A program made the translations under genes and the position numbers. From positions 1 to 64,000 of IMG/VR virus record IMGVR_UViG_3300035698_024184: a stretch of 64,000 bases of DNA, one strand, 5' to 3'. Under the pieces are notes generated by a model. The model made no database searches, was not told the DNA's origin, and saw only the letters and a program-made list of their open reading frames with translations. Every line of letters begins with the position of its first letter. Position 1 is the stretch's first letter. This stretch comes from a virus. Shown piece after piece: positions 1 through 6,067 of this stretch.

Positions 1-225
1 ATTGACGGTACTGTTGTCGTGAGCTTTGACTGTACTGCTGTCGTAAGCCTTGACGGTACTGCTGTCGTAAGCCTCGATGCTACTATTGTTGTAAGCCTCG
101 ATGATACTGCTGTCGTAAGCCTTGACGGTACTATTGTTGTAAGCATTGACGATACTGCTGTCGCAAGCCTCGATGCTACTATTGTTGTAAGCATTGACGG
201 TACTATTGTCATAAGCATAGACTTG
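1..225 (-). repeat. 24-bp tandem repeat inside the partial repeat-protein gene
   Basis: The DNA repeats with a 24-bp period (for example GACGGTACTGCTGTCGTAAG followed by CCTT), about nine degenerate copies before the window edge. Period 24 equals exactly 8 codons, so copy-number change would keep the reading frame. Differences are mostly at codon positions that swap D/N, S/T and K/E/N. Confidence 0.85.
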
Positions 226-546
226 CCGATCTTTGATGATATGCTCACCTTTTTTGAGAACCTTACGCTTGATCCAGTCAGGCAAAGCCAGTCGCACAGC
301 CTTTTCAGCTTCTTCGGCATCATACCAATTAGGTATTAAATCCTGATCAATTTGGTATTTCCACTGTTTTTTCGGTAACGTTAAATCGCCATCGGGCGGA
401 CAAATCTCAACTCGGACAAAATTGACCTCATTCCGTACATTTTTCTCCTTGAGGCTAAATTCCTCAATAATATCTTCGTGAGAGTCCGTTTTTTCCGACC
501 ACAAAACTTTAGTCTTTGTTACGATCATACTTGCTGGTCTACACAT
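1..546 (-). CDS. Repeat protein with 8-residue AYDSSTVK-type repeats, 3' end cut by window edge
   Basis: An open frame begins at ATG 546 and runs off the left edge without a stop; the visible part is 182 codons. Upstream there is an AAAGGA ribosome site. The N-terminal ~105 residues are ordinary (starting MCRPASMIV), with a Trp/Lys-rich stretch near residue 80. From about residue 108 the protein becomes a tandem 8-residue repeat of the form AYDNSTVK/E with D/N and S/T variation. Such short repeats usually build a solenoid or beta-helix with Ser/Thr/Asn ladders. The plus-strand reading of the same DNA (VVSLDGTA repeats) is a shadow. Similar 'MC.PAS' proteins with such repeats occur in other phages, but I know no established function. 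Confidence 0.75.
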   Translation of the reverse strand, partial: MCRPASMIVTKTKVLWSEKTDSHEDIIEEFSLKEKNVRNEVNFVRVEICPPDGDLTLPKKQWKYQIDQDLIPNWYDAEEAEKAVRLALPDWIKRKVLKKGEHIIKDRQVYAYDNSTVNAYNNSSIEACDSSIVNAYNNSTVKAYDSSIIEAYNNSSIEAYDSSTVKAYDSSTVKAHDNSTVN

Positions 547-655
547 GTTTTTTCCTTTCGATTTTTAATTGTCTGCATACTGTATAAATTTTCCCTTTTC
601 CTGTTAAGTTATCATATTTTTCCCTTCATTGTAGGATATACCTGCCTGCCAGGGG

Positions 656-760
656 TCAATCGATCAATTTTTTCCATTGTTCAACATCTTCATAATAGCT
701 GTAACCCGTATTCTGGTAATGGGGTAAATCCGCCGTGTTTTTACACTTTATTTTAGTCAT
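656..760 (-). CDS. Small hypothetical protein (34 aa)
   Basis: ATG 760 opens a 34-residue frame (MTKIKCKNTADLPHYQN...). Its ATG overlaps the TGA of the preceding reading frame in an ATGA arrangement, which suggests translational coupling. It ends at TGA 656-658. Aromatic and acidic residues (YSYYEDVEQWKKL) are typical of a folded small domain. No function is recognised. Confidence 0.55.
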   Translation of the reverse strand: MTKIKCKNTADLPHYQNTGYSYYEDVEQWKKLID

Positions 761-852
761 TTTCCAGCTATAAACATCTCATATAGATTTCTCAATTTGT
801 AATTCTCCAAGTCTATATAAGGAATATAGAGTCTTAAAACCTCGACATCTTT
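757..852 (-). pseudogene. Coding-like remnant in frame behind the stop of the 853-1101 gene
   Basis: After TAA 853-855 the same frame continues for 31 codons with strongly protein-like sequence (KDVEVLRLYIPYIDLENYK, then a tail ending in MFIAGK) until TGA 757-759, which overlaps the next ATG. No convincing start codon lies inside. It is either the true C-terminus of the upstream gene after a nonsense change or insertion, or a decayed gene. The TAA sits exactly where a 45-bp segment duplicated from 4270-4320 joins the frame. Confidence 0.45.
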
Positions 853-855
853 TTA
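832..855. repeat. 24-bp direct repeat, copy 1
   Basis: Perfect 24-bp match to 1151-1174 (plus-strand TCTTAAAACCTCGACATCTT then TTTA). A third, diverged copy is at 7094-7114. On the transcribed strand it reads TAAAAAGATGTCGAGG, immediately behind or overlapping stop codons. Copies 1 and 2 also share about two-thirds of the next 10 bases. The role is unknown; it could be a conserved coding fragment (KDVEVLR) or an RNA element. Confidence 0.75.
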
Positions 856-1101
856 CATCATCAGCCTTCTTTTTGGCCGCCGCTTCTGTCGCAACATAGT
901 AAGCCAGCTACTAAACAAACCATTTAGTAACGCCATTTCATATGTTCCTCCATACTTATTAATACACCACTGAATAAATTCTTTAGTAACCTTCTTACTT
1001 GGTGTTTTTGCCTTTAAAGTTCCTGCAATATATTCTATCAGATTTTTATCTTTTTCTTCTAATTTTTCATACCAATCATCTAATTTTTTATTTGCTTTCA
1101 T
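853..1101 (-). CDS. Small hypothetical protein (82 aa) with foreign C-terminal tail
   Basis: ATG 1101 follows an AAAGG ribosome site. Residues 1-66 are acidic/basic helical sequence (DDWYEKLEEKDKNLIEYIAGT). The last ~16 residues (MLRQKRRPKRRLMM) come from a ~45-bp segment nearly identical to 4270-4320, where it is read in another frame as YVAIEAAAKKKADDV. The C-terminus therefore looks like a recombination scar. Function unknown. Confidence 0.6.
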   Translation of the reverse strand: MKANKKLDDWYEKLEEKDKNLIEYIAGTLKAKTPSKKVTKEFIQWCINKYGGTYEMALLNGLFSSWLTMLRQKRRPKRRLMM

Positions 1102-1150
1102 TTTTTACTACCTTTCTATTGCCAAATCCCCTAAAACAAGAAATATATCA

Positions 1151-1174
1151 TCTTAAAACCTCGACATCTTTTTA
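1151..1174. repeat. 24-bp direct repeat, copy 2
   Basis: Perfect copy of 832-855, lying just downstream of the 1223-1387 gene. Here the KDVEVLR reading frame is closed by TGA directly after the repeat, so this copy is not part of a longer coding frame. Confidence 0.75.
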
Positions 1175-1222
1175 GTTAAAACTGGATAGAAACACCTGTA
1201 ATTGTTGATAAATGCAGGCTTT

Positions 1223-1387
1223 TTATCTTTTATAATAGAAATATCCAATTTTCTTTTGCGCCATATCTCTTATCTTTTGTATTTCTTCTTTAGGCATAAT
1301 AAGAGCATAATGTCCTAAAGTAATGGACAAGATTTTTCTCCAATTTTCAATTTGTTTCTCATTTAATTTTTCTTCTTTTATTTTCAT
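1223..1387 (-). CDS. Small hypothetical phage protein (54 aa)
   Basis: I start this at ATG 1387 rather than the longer frame because GGTAAAG precedes it at good distance. The 54-residue product is Lys/Glu-rich with a conserved-looking core (NWRKILSITLGHYALIMPKE) that I associate with small uncharacterised phage proteins. No catalytic motif or membrane segment is seen. Confidence 0.6.
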   Translation of the reverse strand: MKIKEEKLNEKQIENWRKILSITLGHYALIMPKEEIQKIRDMAQKKIGYFYYKR

Positions 1388-1407
1388 TTCTTTACCTTTC
1401 AAAAATG

Positions 1408-1434
1408 GCGGAGTGATATTAAAAATCACTCCGC
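1408..1434 (-). terminator. Stem-loop with 10-bp perfect stem, terminator-like
   Basis: GCGGAGTGAT at 1408-1417 pairs perfectly with ATCACTCCGC at 1425-1434, with a 7-nt loop. On the minus strand the stem is followed by CCATTTTTG, a short T-run, consistent with intrinsic termination between the 1500-1781 and 1223-1387 genes. Confidence 0.6.
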
Positions 1435-1499
1435 TGTGTCTTAGAATGTTTGGTTTTTAACCAGAAGTCATAATAATCACCACCTTTTTTACTTCCTTT

Positions 1500-1781
1500 T
1501 TATTGCCAAATCCCACAAAAATGTGGTAATTCTCTTACAAATGTATCCTCCTGATATACACGAATAGTTTTTAGAGGATAATCAATCCTATCTATATCAG
1601 GCCATTTAGCCTTCAAAAACCTACTCATATCATCATCTTCTTCAAGATATACTAAATCCGTATTTTTATCATAATAACTATAAGAGGAAATTACAGTCAT
1701 TAAACCTAATTCTTTTATTTCAGCAAGAGATACTTCCAACCATCCATGCCCCGGATCTTCTATAAAACGATAAGTTTTCAT
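1500..1781 (-). CDS. Hypothetical protein (93 aa)
   Basis: The start is placed at ATG 1781 (MKTYRFIEDPGHGWLEV) because AAGGAA lies just upstream; the frame is open 15 codons further. The N-terminal motif EDPGHGWLEV.LAEI.ELG is one I associate with small conserved phage proteins of unknown role. The centre is acidic (LEEDDDMSRF). It ends in CGIWQ. Confidence 0.6.
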   Translation of the reverse strand: MKTYRFIEDPGHGWLEVSLAEIKELGLMTVISSYSYYDKNTDLVYLEEDDDMSRFLKAKWPDIDRIDYPLKTIRVYQEDTFVRELPHFCGIWQ

Positions 1782-1871
1782 TTTTAATTCCTTTCTAATA
1801 GTATAGCGAACCATCTTATCAATCACTCAATAAGTGGCCCGCCATACTAACCAAAGTGAACATGTTAGAAT

Positions 1872-2129
1872 TTAACTTTTTTGTAATTCACAACATAGAT
1901 ATTTATTATACTCAACATAAATTATACCCTTATCCATATCAGTAGTACGATCAAAATATAGCTTTTTAGGAGAAGTTTTGAAAAAATTCTTACTTACAAA
2001 CGCTGTTAATTGAACATCATCTTCCCAGTCTCCATCATATTCAACTTCACTATGTGGCCAAGAATCATTAACTTCAAATCCATCAACAGGATTTCCAATA
2101 ACATCATATTTTCTTATTTGTACTAACAT
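1872..2129 (-). CDS. Hypothetical protein (85 aa)
   Basis: Starts at ATG 2129 behind AGAAAGAAG. The product is acidic in the middle (EVEYDGDWEDDVQL) and has two adjacent cysteines near the C-terminus. No family is recognised. It sits in the leftmost block of small genes, each with its own ribosome site. Confidence 0.55.
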   Translation of the reverse strand: MLVQIRKYDVIGNPVDGFEVNDSWPHSEVEYDGDWEDDVQLTAFVSKNFFKTSPKKLYFDRTTDMDKGIIYVEYNKYLCCELQKS

Positions 2130-2161
2130 ATTTTACTTCTTTCTAAAATTTAATATAAAGC

Positions 2162-2190
2162 CTGCGTAGGATCTTCGCACTCCCACGCAG
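2162..2190 (-). terminator. Hairpin between lysozyme-like gene and next gene
   Basis: CTGCGTAGGA at 2162-2171 pairs with TCCCACGCAG at 2181-2190 (9 of 10 positions). It lies in the short gap downstream of the 2215-2715 gene. The following bases on the minus strand are only moderately T-rich, so it may be a processing or stability hairpin rather than a terminator. Confidence 0.45.
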
Positions 2191-2214
2191 ACTCCGAAAG
2201 GAGGAACCAGAAAA

Positions 2215-2715
2215 TTACTTATTAAATTTATTAAACCAATAGGTAACATTTCTTATCCAATTATGATTTACATCATATACATCATCTTTATCATCAAGAG
2301 GGCAGTATCTATTTCCCAAAAATTCAATATATTTTCCTGGACAACCAGCTTTTTTCCACCTAACACGATTTTTTACAACCGTAGCTGCTGCCCATCCAGC
2401 TTGAGTATCAAGATTAGTATTTTTAACTTTTTTAACTCCGAACTCAAATCCTTCTTGGCCATTTTCTGCCTTCCATATCGCTAATAGTATCAAAAAATCA
2501 TCTTCATAACATTGATTTCTAGCTGCTGCTATATGAACAATAGCTAATTGTGCTATTGGAAAAAATTGATCGTAATACGATGATATAAATGGGGGTCTTA
2601 TTTCTTGAGCTTCTACTACAGATTTTCGTAATGATATTATCAAACAAAAAACTGAAAATAGAATAATCAGTATCACAATACTCGTAAAAATCTCATACGT
2701 AAGTTTAGTTTTCAT
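2215..2715 (-). CDS. Membrane-anchored lysozyme-like / lytic transglycosylase-like protein
   Basis: The 166-residue product begins with a hydrophobic segment (about residues 10-30, IFTSIVILIILFSVFC), then a soluble domain. The region ILLAIWKAENGQEGFEFGV contains a Glu after a short helix, as in lysozyme-like folds. TQAGWAAATVVKNR and the CPGKYIEFLGNRYCP segment match a phage/plasmid glycoside-hydrolase-like family I recognise only by pattern. It probably acts on peptidoglycan, for entry or lysis, with the N-terminal segment as export signal or anchor. AGGA precedes ATG 2715. The exact catalytic residues are not assigned. Confidence 0.55.
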   Translation of the reverse strand: MKTKLTYEIFTSIVILIILFSVFCLIISLRKSVVEAQEIRPPFISSYYDQFFPIAQLAIVHIAAARNQCYEDDFLILLAIWKAENGQEGFEFGVKKVKNTNLDTQAGWAAATVVKNRVRWKKAGCPGKYIEFLGNRYCPLDDKDDVYDVNHNWIRNVTYWFNKFNK

Positions 2716-2745
2716 TACTGGGTTCCTAAAAAGAGGTTAAAATTT

Positions 2746-2769
2746 AACAGACTGGTAGATCAATCTGTT
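2746..2769. repeat. Intergenic hairpin element A, copy 1
   Basis: AACAGACTGGTAGATCAATC followed by TGTT; the ends AACAGA and TCTGTT are complementary. Related copies lie at 3204-3227, 3625-3648, 3876-3900 and, inverted, 4859-4883, each between two genes. Confidence 0.7.
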
Positions 2770-2785
2770 GTATAATAACATCTTT

Positions 2786-3181
2786 TTAATTCGTATCAAA
2801 ACGATTGCGGCCCCTAAAACTCGTATTACTTATGGTTTTATTTTCAACTTTTATTTCAGGTTGACTTTGTAAACTTTCGACTTTTTGAGTAGCTAACAAT
2901 CCCATTAAATTTACCAACGTCTGTTTACGAGTATTTTCATCAATTTCCTTATATTCATTAGAAATTGGTATATCAACAAATTCGTATAGCTTTTGTATAG
3001 CAGAAGACAACTTTGGTCCTTTAATAAGTATTAAAGCATTATCATCTTCAATAAAAACTATTAATAATTTATTAAAGAGAAAACTAGGGCCTTTTTTATG
3101 ATCCCCAACTTTAATATCAATATCAAAATTTAATAATGCTTTTAATTTATCAAAATTATCCAAAAATTCTTCAATAGTCAT
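2786..3181 (-). CDS. Hypothetical protein (131 aa)
   Basis: The start is set at ATG 3181 (MTIEEFLDNFDKLKALL) behind GAAAGGATAAT; the longer frame would cross hairpin element A and the neighbouring small gene. The product has a two-layer alpha/beta look (hydrophobic strands LLIVFIEDDNALILI) and a basic tail. No recognised domain. Confidence 0.55.
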   Translation of the reverse strand: MTIEEFLDNFDKLKALLNFDIDIKVGDHKKGPSFLFNKLLIVFIEDDNALILIKGPKLSSAIQKLYEFVDIPISNEYKEIDENTRKQTLVNLMGLLATQKVESLQSQPEIKVENKTISNTSFRGRNRFDTN

Positions 3182-3203
3182 ATTATTATCCTTTCTTATA
3201 TAC

Positions 3204-3227
3204 AACAGACTGGTAGGATAACCTGTT
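3204..3227. repeat. Intergenic hairpin element A, copy 2
   Basis: AACAGACTGGTAGGATAACC then TGTT. It is about 80% identical to copy 1 and lies in the 5' region of the 2786-3181 gene. Confidence 0.7.
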
Positions 3228-3237
3228 ACAAATATCA

Positions 3238-3402
3238 CTATACTGAATTTTTAATGTCTAAATGTAATTGTTTCAATTTTGGAGCTTCAGTTACACAATT
3301 TATCCAAAAAAGTTGCTCTTCGTTCATATTATAGACTATCACGTCTGTATCTAACAATTCAGGATATTCTTCTAACTTTTTAATAAGTTCTTTATACGTC
3401 AT
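3238..3402 (-). CDS. Small MTYKELIK-family protein (54 aa), paralogue of 3424-3600
   Basis: ATG 3402 opens a 54-residue frame (MTYKELIKKLEEYPELLDT) ending at TAG 3238-3240, with GAAAGGTAGG upstream. It is clearly paralogous to the adjacent upstream gene: the same MTYKELIK start, then a LE.YPE helix and D(T/A)DVIV strand. Such short domains are common in phages with unknown role. It escapes a 60-residue ORF cut-off. Confidence 0.65.
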   Translation of the reverse strand: MTYKELIKKLEEYPELLDTDVIVYNMNEEQLFWINCVTEAPKLKQLHLDIKNSV

Positions 3403-3423
3403 AATTTACCTACCTTTCTATAC

Positions 3424-3600
3424 TTATAAATGATCTGCCATTTTATAAAATTGTAATACAAGCTGGTCAATATCACCATTCATAAAGATATGCTGTACAG
3501 AATAACATTCATCTTCTTCTAAAGAGCAAACTATTACATCCGCATTTAACTCTTTTTCAGGATATTTTTCAAGCATTTTAATAAGTTCTTTATACGTCAT
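3424..3600 (-). CDS. Small MTYKELIK-family protein (58 aa), paralogue of 3238-3402
   Basis: ATG 3600 with CGAAAGGATG upstream opens 58 codons (MTYKELIKMLEKYPEKELN) ending at TAA 3424. The middle DVIVCSLEEDECYSV resembles DVIVYNMNEEQLFWI of the neighbour, showing a tandem duplication followed by divergence. Acidic, no membrane segment. Confidence 0.65.
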   Translation of the reverse strand: MTYKELIKMLEKYPEKELNADVIVCSLEEDECYSVQHIFMNGDIDQLVLQFYKMADHL

Positions 3601-3624
3601 AATTTACATCCTTTCGGTATTCGT

Positions 3625-3648
3625 AACAGGCCAGTAGAACAATCTGTT
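3625..3648. repeat. Intergenic hairpin element A, copy 3
   Basis: AACAGGCCAGTAGAACAATC then TGTT, between the CsrA-like gene and the 3424-3600 gene. Confidence 0.7.
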
Positions 3649-3659
3649 AATCATTTGTT

Positions 3660-3848
3660 TTATATTGTTACTGCATCCTTACGAGTTCCATCCTTATTAT
3701 ACACATCTTTAACTTTTTCTCTCTGAATTGCAACGGTTACCGGAGCCTCAATTCCGATTCTTATACGATTTTTATTAGCTTTTAATATTTGAATTTCCGC
3801 ATCACCAATACTAATTACCTCATTAGGTTTTACAGTTAAAATAAGCAT
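3660..3848 (-). CDS. csrA-like: CsrA-like translational regulator (short paralogue)
   Basis: The 62-residue product (MLILTVKPNEVISIGDAEI...) follows the CsrA pattern: MLILTR.....I.IGD, a strand with V/I, IRIGI.AP..V.I.RE, then a short tail. CsrA dimers bind GGA-containing hairpins in mRNA leaders to alter translation. The usual R44-containing segment appears as VTVAIQREKV. AAAGGAAAT lies upstream of ATG 3848. The window holds a second CsrA at 46751-46954. Host CsrA titration or control of phage mRNAs are both possible roles; I infer this from the family only. Confidence 0.75.
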   Translation of the reverse strand: MLILTVKPNEVISIGDAEIQILKANKNRIRIGIEAPVTVAIQREKVKDVYNKDGTRKDAVTI

Positions 3849-3875
3849 ATAGATTTCCTTTCTAACAAATTGGTT

Positions 3876-3900
3876 AACAGACTGGTAGTAAATCCTGACT
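3876..3900. repeat. Intergenic hairpin element A, copy 4 (left arm of inverted pair)
   Basis: AACAGACTGGTAGTAAATCC then TGACT. Its reverse complement matches 4859-4883 at 23 of 25 positions, so the 3944-4831 gene is bracketed by an inverted repeat. Confidence 0.75.
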
Positions 3901-3943
3901 ATTAAATTTATGATTTATCCTTAAATTAAACGCAAATCAACTT

Positions 3944-4831
3944 TTATTTACGTTTACGTTTTCCTGACGCAGTAGACCTACTTCTACTACGACTTACAGC
4001 GATTTTTAATGCTTCTGTACCACTTTTACCAGCGGCGGTTTTCAACGCTGCTTCCTTAGAAGCAATTTCAGCATCTGCTTCTTTAACAGCGGCTTCTTTT
4101 GCAGCTTCTACTTTAGCTTTTTCAACATCTTTTTCTTCTTTAGCTTTAACCTTTTCAGCATCTTTTTCTGCTTTAGCCTTAGCTTTTTCAACATCACGTG
4201 CTGCTTTTACCTTAGCTTTTTCAGCGTCTTTTTCTGCTTTAGCTTTGACTTTTACTGCTTTAGCTTCAGCAATTACATCATCAGCCTTCTTTTTTGCCGC
4301 CGCTTCTATCGCAACATAATTAGGAAGTTTACGTTTCCCAAAACCTTTGCACTTTTGCACAAAAACTTTGGCATCACGCATATCAATTTCCAAGGCTGCT
4401 TCTGACGACCAAACATCATCAAAATTATCTTCTGTCTCAGCTATCCGCAAAGTAAAATCATGTTTCACACACAAAGCAGAAATAATCTTATTAATTTCTG
4501 TAAAAATTTCCTTCGGCATACCGCCATTAACTCGATTATTACGTTCAATTGCCTTTTCACGATGAGAGTTAATCAGCACCATAACTGGATCAAACGGACT
4601 TACAAAAATATAAGCCTCATGTGAACGATGTGCTCGTCTACCTCTTTCACGGAAAACTTGACAACCTGATCGGGCTTTTGGCGCTCGGTAATAACATACC
4701 CTAATACTAGGGATTTGTAATGTTATACCTGTACGAATATCTTCCATCAACTGACGATAATTTGATTCAACACTTTTGGTAGTAACTTCAGTTTCGGCCT
4801 GAGTTTCTACCACACTATTAGAATTAGCCAT
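3944..4831 (-). CDS. Hypothetical protein with long Lys/Ala/Glu helical tail
   Basis: 295 residues, ATG 4831 behind GAAAGGACA. Residues ~20-170 form a globular domain of unknown family (LMEDIRTGITLQIPSIRVC, later FVSPFDPVMVLINSHREK). From ~175 to ~265 the sequence is an almost pure K/A/E/D heptad-like helix (AEKDAEKAKVKAARDVEKAK type), then a Ser/Arg repeat and a KRKRK end, suggesting nucleic-acid or membrane contact. The tail is internally repetitive at DNA level. A fragment of it was copied to 860-905. Possibly a scaffold-like or DNA-bound protein; not identified. Confidence 0.6.
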   Translation of the reverse strand: MANSNSVVETQAETEVTTKSVESNYRQLMEDIRTGITLQIPSIRVCYYRAPKARSGCQVFRERGRRAHRSHEAYIFVSPFDPVMVLINSHREKAIERNNRVNGGMPKEIFTEINKIISALCVKHDFTLRIAETEDNFDDVWSSEAALEIDMRDAKVFVQKCKGFGKRKLPNYVAIEAAAKKKADDVIAEAKAVKVKAKAEKDAEKAKVKAARDVEKAKAKAEKDAEKVKAKEEKDVEKAKVEAAKEAAVKEADAEIASKEAALKTAAGKSGTEALKIAVSRSRSRSTASGKRKRK

Positions 4832-4858
4832 GATTTAATGTCCTTTCATGCTAAGAAT

Positions 4859-4883
4859 AGTCAGGACTTACTACCAGCCTGTT
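4859..4883. repeat. Intergenic element A, inverted copy
   Basis: AGTCAGGACTTACTACCAGC then CTGTT; the inverse of 3876-3900 with two mismatches. Confidence 0.75.
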
Positions 4884-4893
4884 TTACAAGCTG

Positions 4894-4917
4894 TAATGTA
4901 TCATTACTTTGATACAT
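4894..4917. repeat. 9-bp perfect hairpin
   Basis: AATGTATCA pairs with TGATACATT around a 6-nt loop in the gap between the 4967-5290 and 3944-4831 genes. It may be a terminator-like or processing structure; no T-run follows on the minus strand. Confidence 0.5.
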
Positions 4918-4935
4918 TGTTACAAATAATATACA

Positions 4936-4958
4936 TCAATCCCTATTTTGAGCCACGT
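4936..4958. repeat. Intergenic element B, downstream arm (gene 4967-5290)
   Basis: ATCAATCCCTATTTTGAGCC then AC. Related arms are at 5348-5369 and 5747-5766; complementary arms (CCCAAAATAGAGATTGA) are at 5309-5330, 5718-5738 and 6096-6119. Confidence 0.75.
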
Positions 4959-4966
4959 TTATTAAA

Positions 4967-5290
4967 CTATTCTTTATCAGAATTAAACCAGATAAAAATA
5001 ACGTTATCGATCGTTGCTTCAATCAATTTTAATTTTGCATTAACACTTTTGGTAGAAGCTACCAAAATTGTCAACACTTGAAAATTGATTGCCATCGTCA
5101 TAACTACAGGCAAACTAAGTTTACTTTGTAATATAATTTTCAAACGATTGTCTGCTTGAACTCTGGCATAAATTAACTTAGACGCATCTTTCATCTCATA
5201 TTTTTCATTTATTTTAACGAGAAATTCTTCAAGAGAATTACCCGTTTGAGCAACTTCAGATACATATTCTTTTAATGTTTGTTCACTCAT
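4967..5290 (-). CDS. Hypothetical protein (107 aa)
   Basis: Start chosen at ATG 5290 (MSEQTLKEYVSEVAQ) with GAAAGGATT upstream; the longer frame runs into hairpin element B. N-terminal half is amphipathic helix, middle hydrophobic (LPVVMTMAINFQVLTILVAST). Function unknown. The gene lies between complementary B arms (4936-4958 and 5309-5330). Confidence 0.55.
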   Translation of the reverse strand: MSEQTLKEYVSEVAQTGNSLEEFLVKINEKYEMKDASKLIYARVQADNRLKIILQSKLSLPVVMTMAINFQVLTILVASTKSVNAKLKLIEATIDNVIFIWFNSDKE

Positions 5291-5308
5291 AATAAATCCT
5301 TTCATGTA

Positions 5309-5369
5309 AATAAACATGACCCAAAATAGATATTGACAGATTTTAATATCAATCCCTATTTTGAGTCAT
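5309..5369. repeat. Intergenic hairpin element B between two small genes
   Basis: ATGACCCAAAATAGATATTG at 5309-5328 pairs with CAATCCCTATTTTGAGTCAT (ending near 5369), a ~20-bp stem with few mismatches and a ~16-nt loop. It fills the whole gap between the 5380-5694 and 4967-5290 genes. There is no T-run, so an RNA processing or stability role is more likely than termination. Confidence 0.75.
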
Positions 5370-5379
5370 ACTTTAATTT

Positions 5380-5694
5380 TTAGCTTCTTCGTGAGGATAT
5401 TTGAGATTTCTCATCCCAATATGTTGGTAAATCACTTTCAACTTTGAAAGCAAAATCCGTTTCTTCTTGATTTTCAGTATCATAATCGATTACAACTTCA
5501 ATATAATCCCCAAAATCATGTGCCTGTTTGATTAAACGAAACTTTGCTCTATTAGGTGGTTCTCCAAAAACTCGTTTTAATTGTGCAATATATGCTTTAC
5601 ATTCCAAACGAGCTTTTCGATTATAATCAGAATCACCAACTTGAACACAATTTTCGTCGGCTGGAGTAGGCCCAAGATATAAATACTCAATCAT
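5380..5694 (-). CDS. Hypothetical protein (104 aa)
   Basis: ATG 5694 behind GAAAGGAAC. The start MIEYLYLGPTPADENCVQVG is a pattern I associate with small conserved phage proteins. Mixed alpha/beta, one possible strand IEVVIDYDTENQEETD. Bracketed on both sides by element B hairpins. No function assigned. Confidence 0.55.
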   Translation of the reverse strand: MIEYLYLGPTPADENCVQVGDSDYNRKARLECKAYIAQLKRVFGEPPNRAKFRLIKQAHDFGDYIEVVIDYDTENQEETDFAFKVESDLPTYWDEKSQISSRRS

Positions 5695-5717
5695 AATAGT
5701 TCCTTTCTATTTTAATA

Positions 5718-5766
5718 TGACCCAAAATAGAGATTGATACAAACGTCAATCCCTATTTTGAGTCAT
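5718..5766. repeat. Intergenic hairpin element B, second full copy
   Basis: ATGACCCAAAATAGAGATTG at 5718-5737 and CAATCCCTATTTTGAGTCAT at 5747-5766 form a ~20-bp stem with a short loop (9 nt or so) between the 5786-6067 and 5380-5694 genes. Confidence 0.8.
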
Positions 5767-5785
5767 GTTTTATTATTCTCAATTT

Positions 5786-6067
5786 TTATCCATAAGCTAT
5801 TAAAGCGAGTTCTTCATAACACGCCCTAACAAGCGACTTTTTTGCATCTATATCATAACATTGCATAATTGAATTTACAAGAACTGACACACATTCTATA
5901 ACTAAAATTCCACCTTCTGATTCTACAACCATATGACATATAGTAAACTCGTCATCATTAGTATCCATTTTTTGAATACCATCATAGATTGCTTGATAAG
6001 CAATAATTTTTTCTTTACTATGAACAATACACTTCAAAGACATTTCAAAGTAATCTTTTATTAACAT
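5786..6067 (-). CDS. Hypothetical protein (93 aa)
   Basis: Start chosen at ATG 6067 (MLIKDYFEMSLK) because GAAAGGAAAC precedes it; the upstream part of the open frame overlaps an element B arm. The rest is alpha/beta with an acidic segment (MDTNDDEFTICHM) and two cysteines near the end. First gene after the promoter at 6544-6572. Confidence 0.55.
   Translation of the reverse strand: MLIKDYFEMSLKCIVHSKEKIIAYQAIYDGIQKMDTNDDEFTICHMVVESEGGILVIECVSVLVNSIMQCYDIDAKKSLVRACYEELALIAYG

Noticed and set aside
1-225. CRISPR-like array
   Set aside because: Repeats are contiguous without unique spacers and code for an 8-residue protein repeat.
1-339. Plus-strand ORF with VVSLDGTA repeats
   Set aside because: It is the antisense of the 24-bp repeat; the minus-strand frame has a start, ribosome site and longer non-repetitive N-terminus.
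478-756. Plus-strand ORF of 92 codons
   Set aside because: No ribosome site; overlaps minus-strand small genes and the repeat-protein start.
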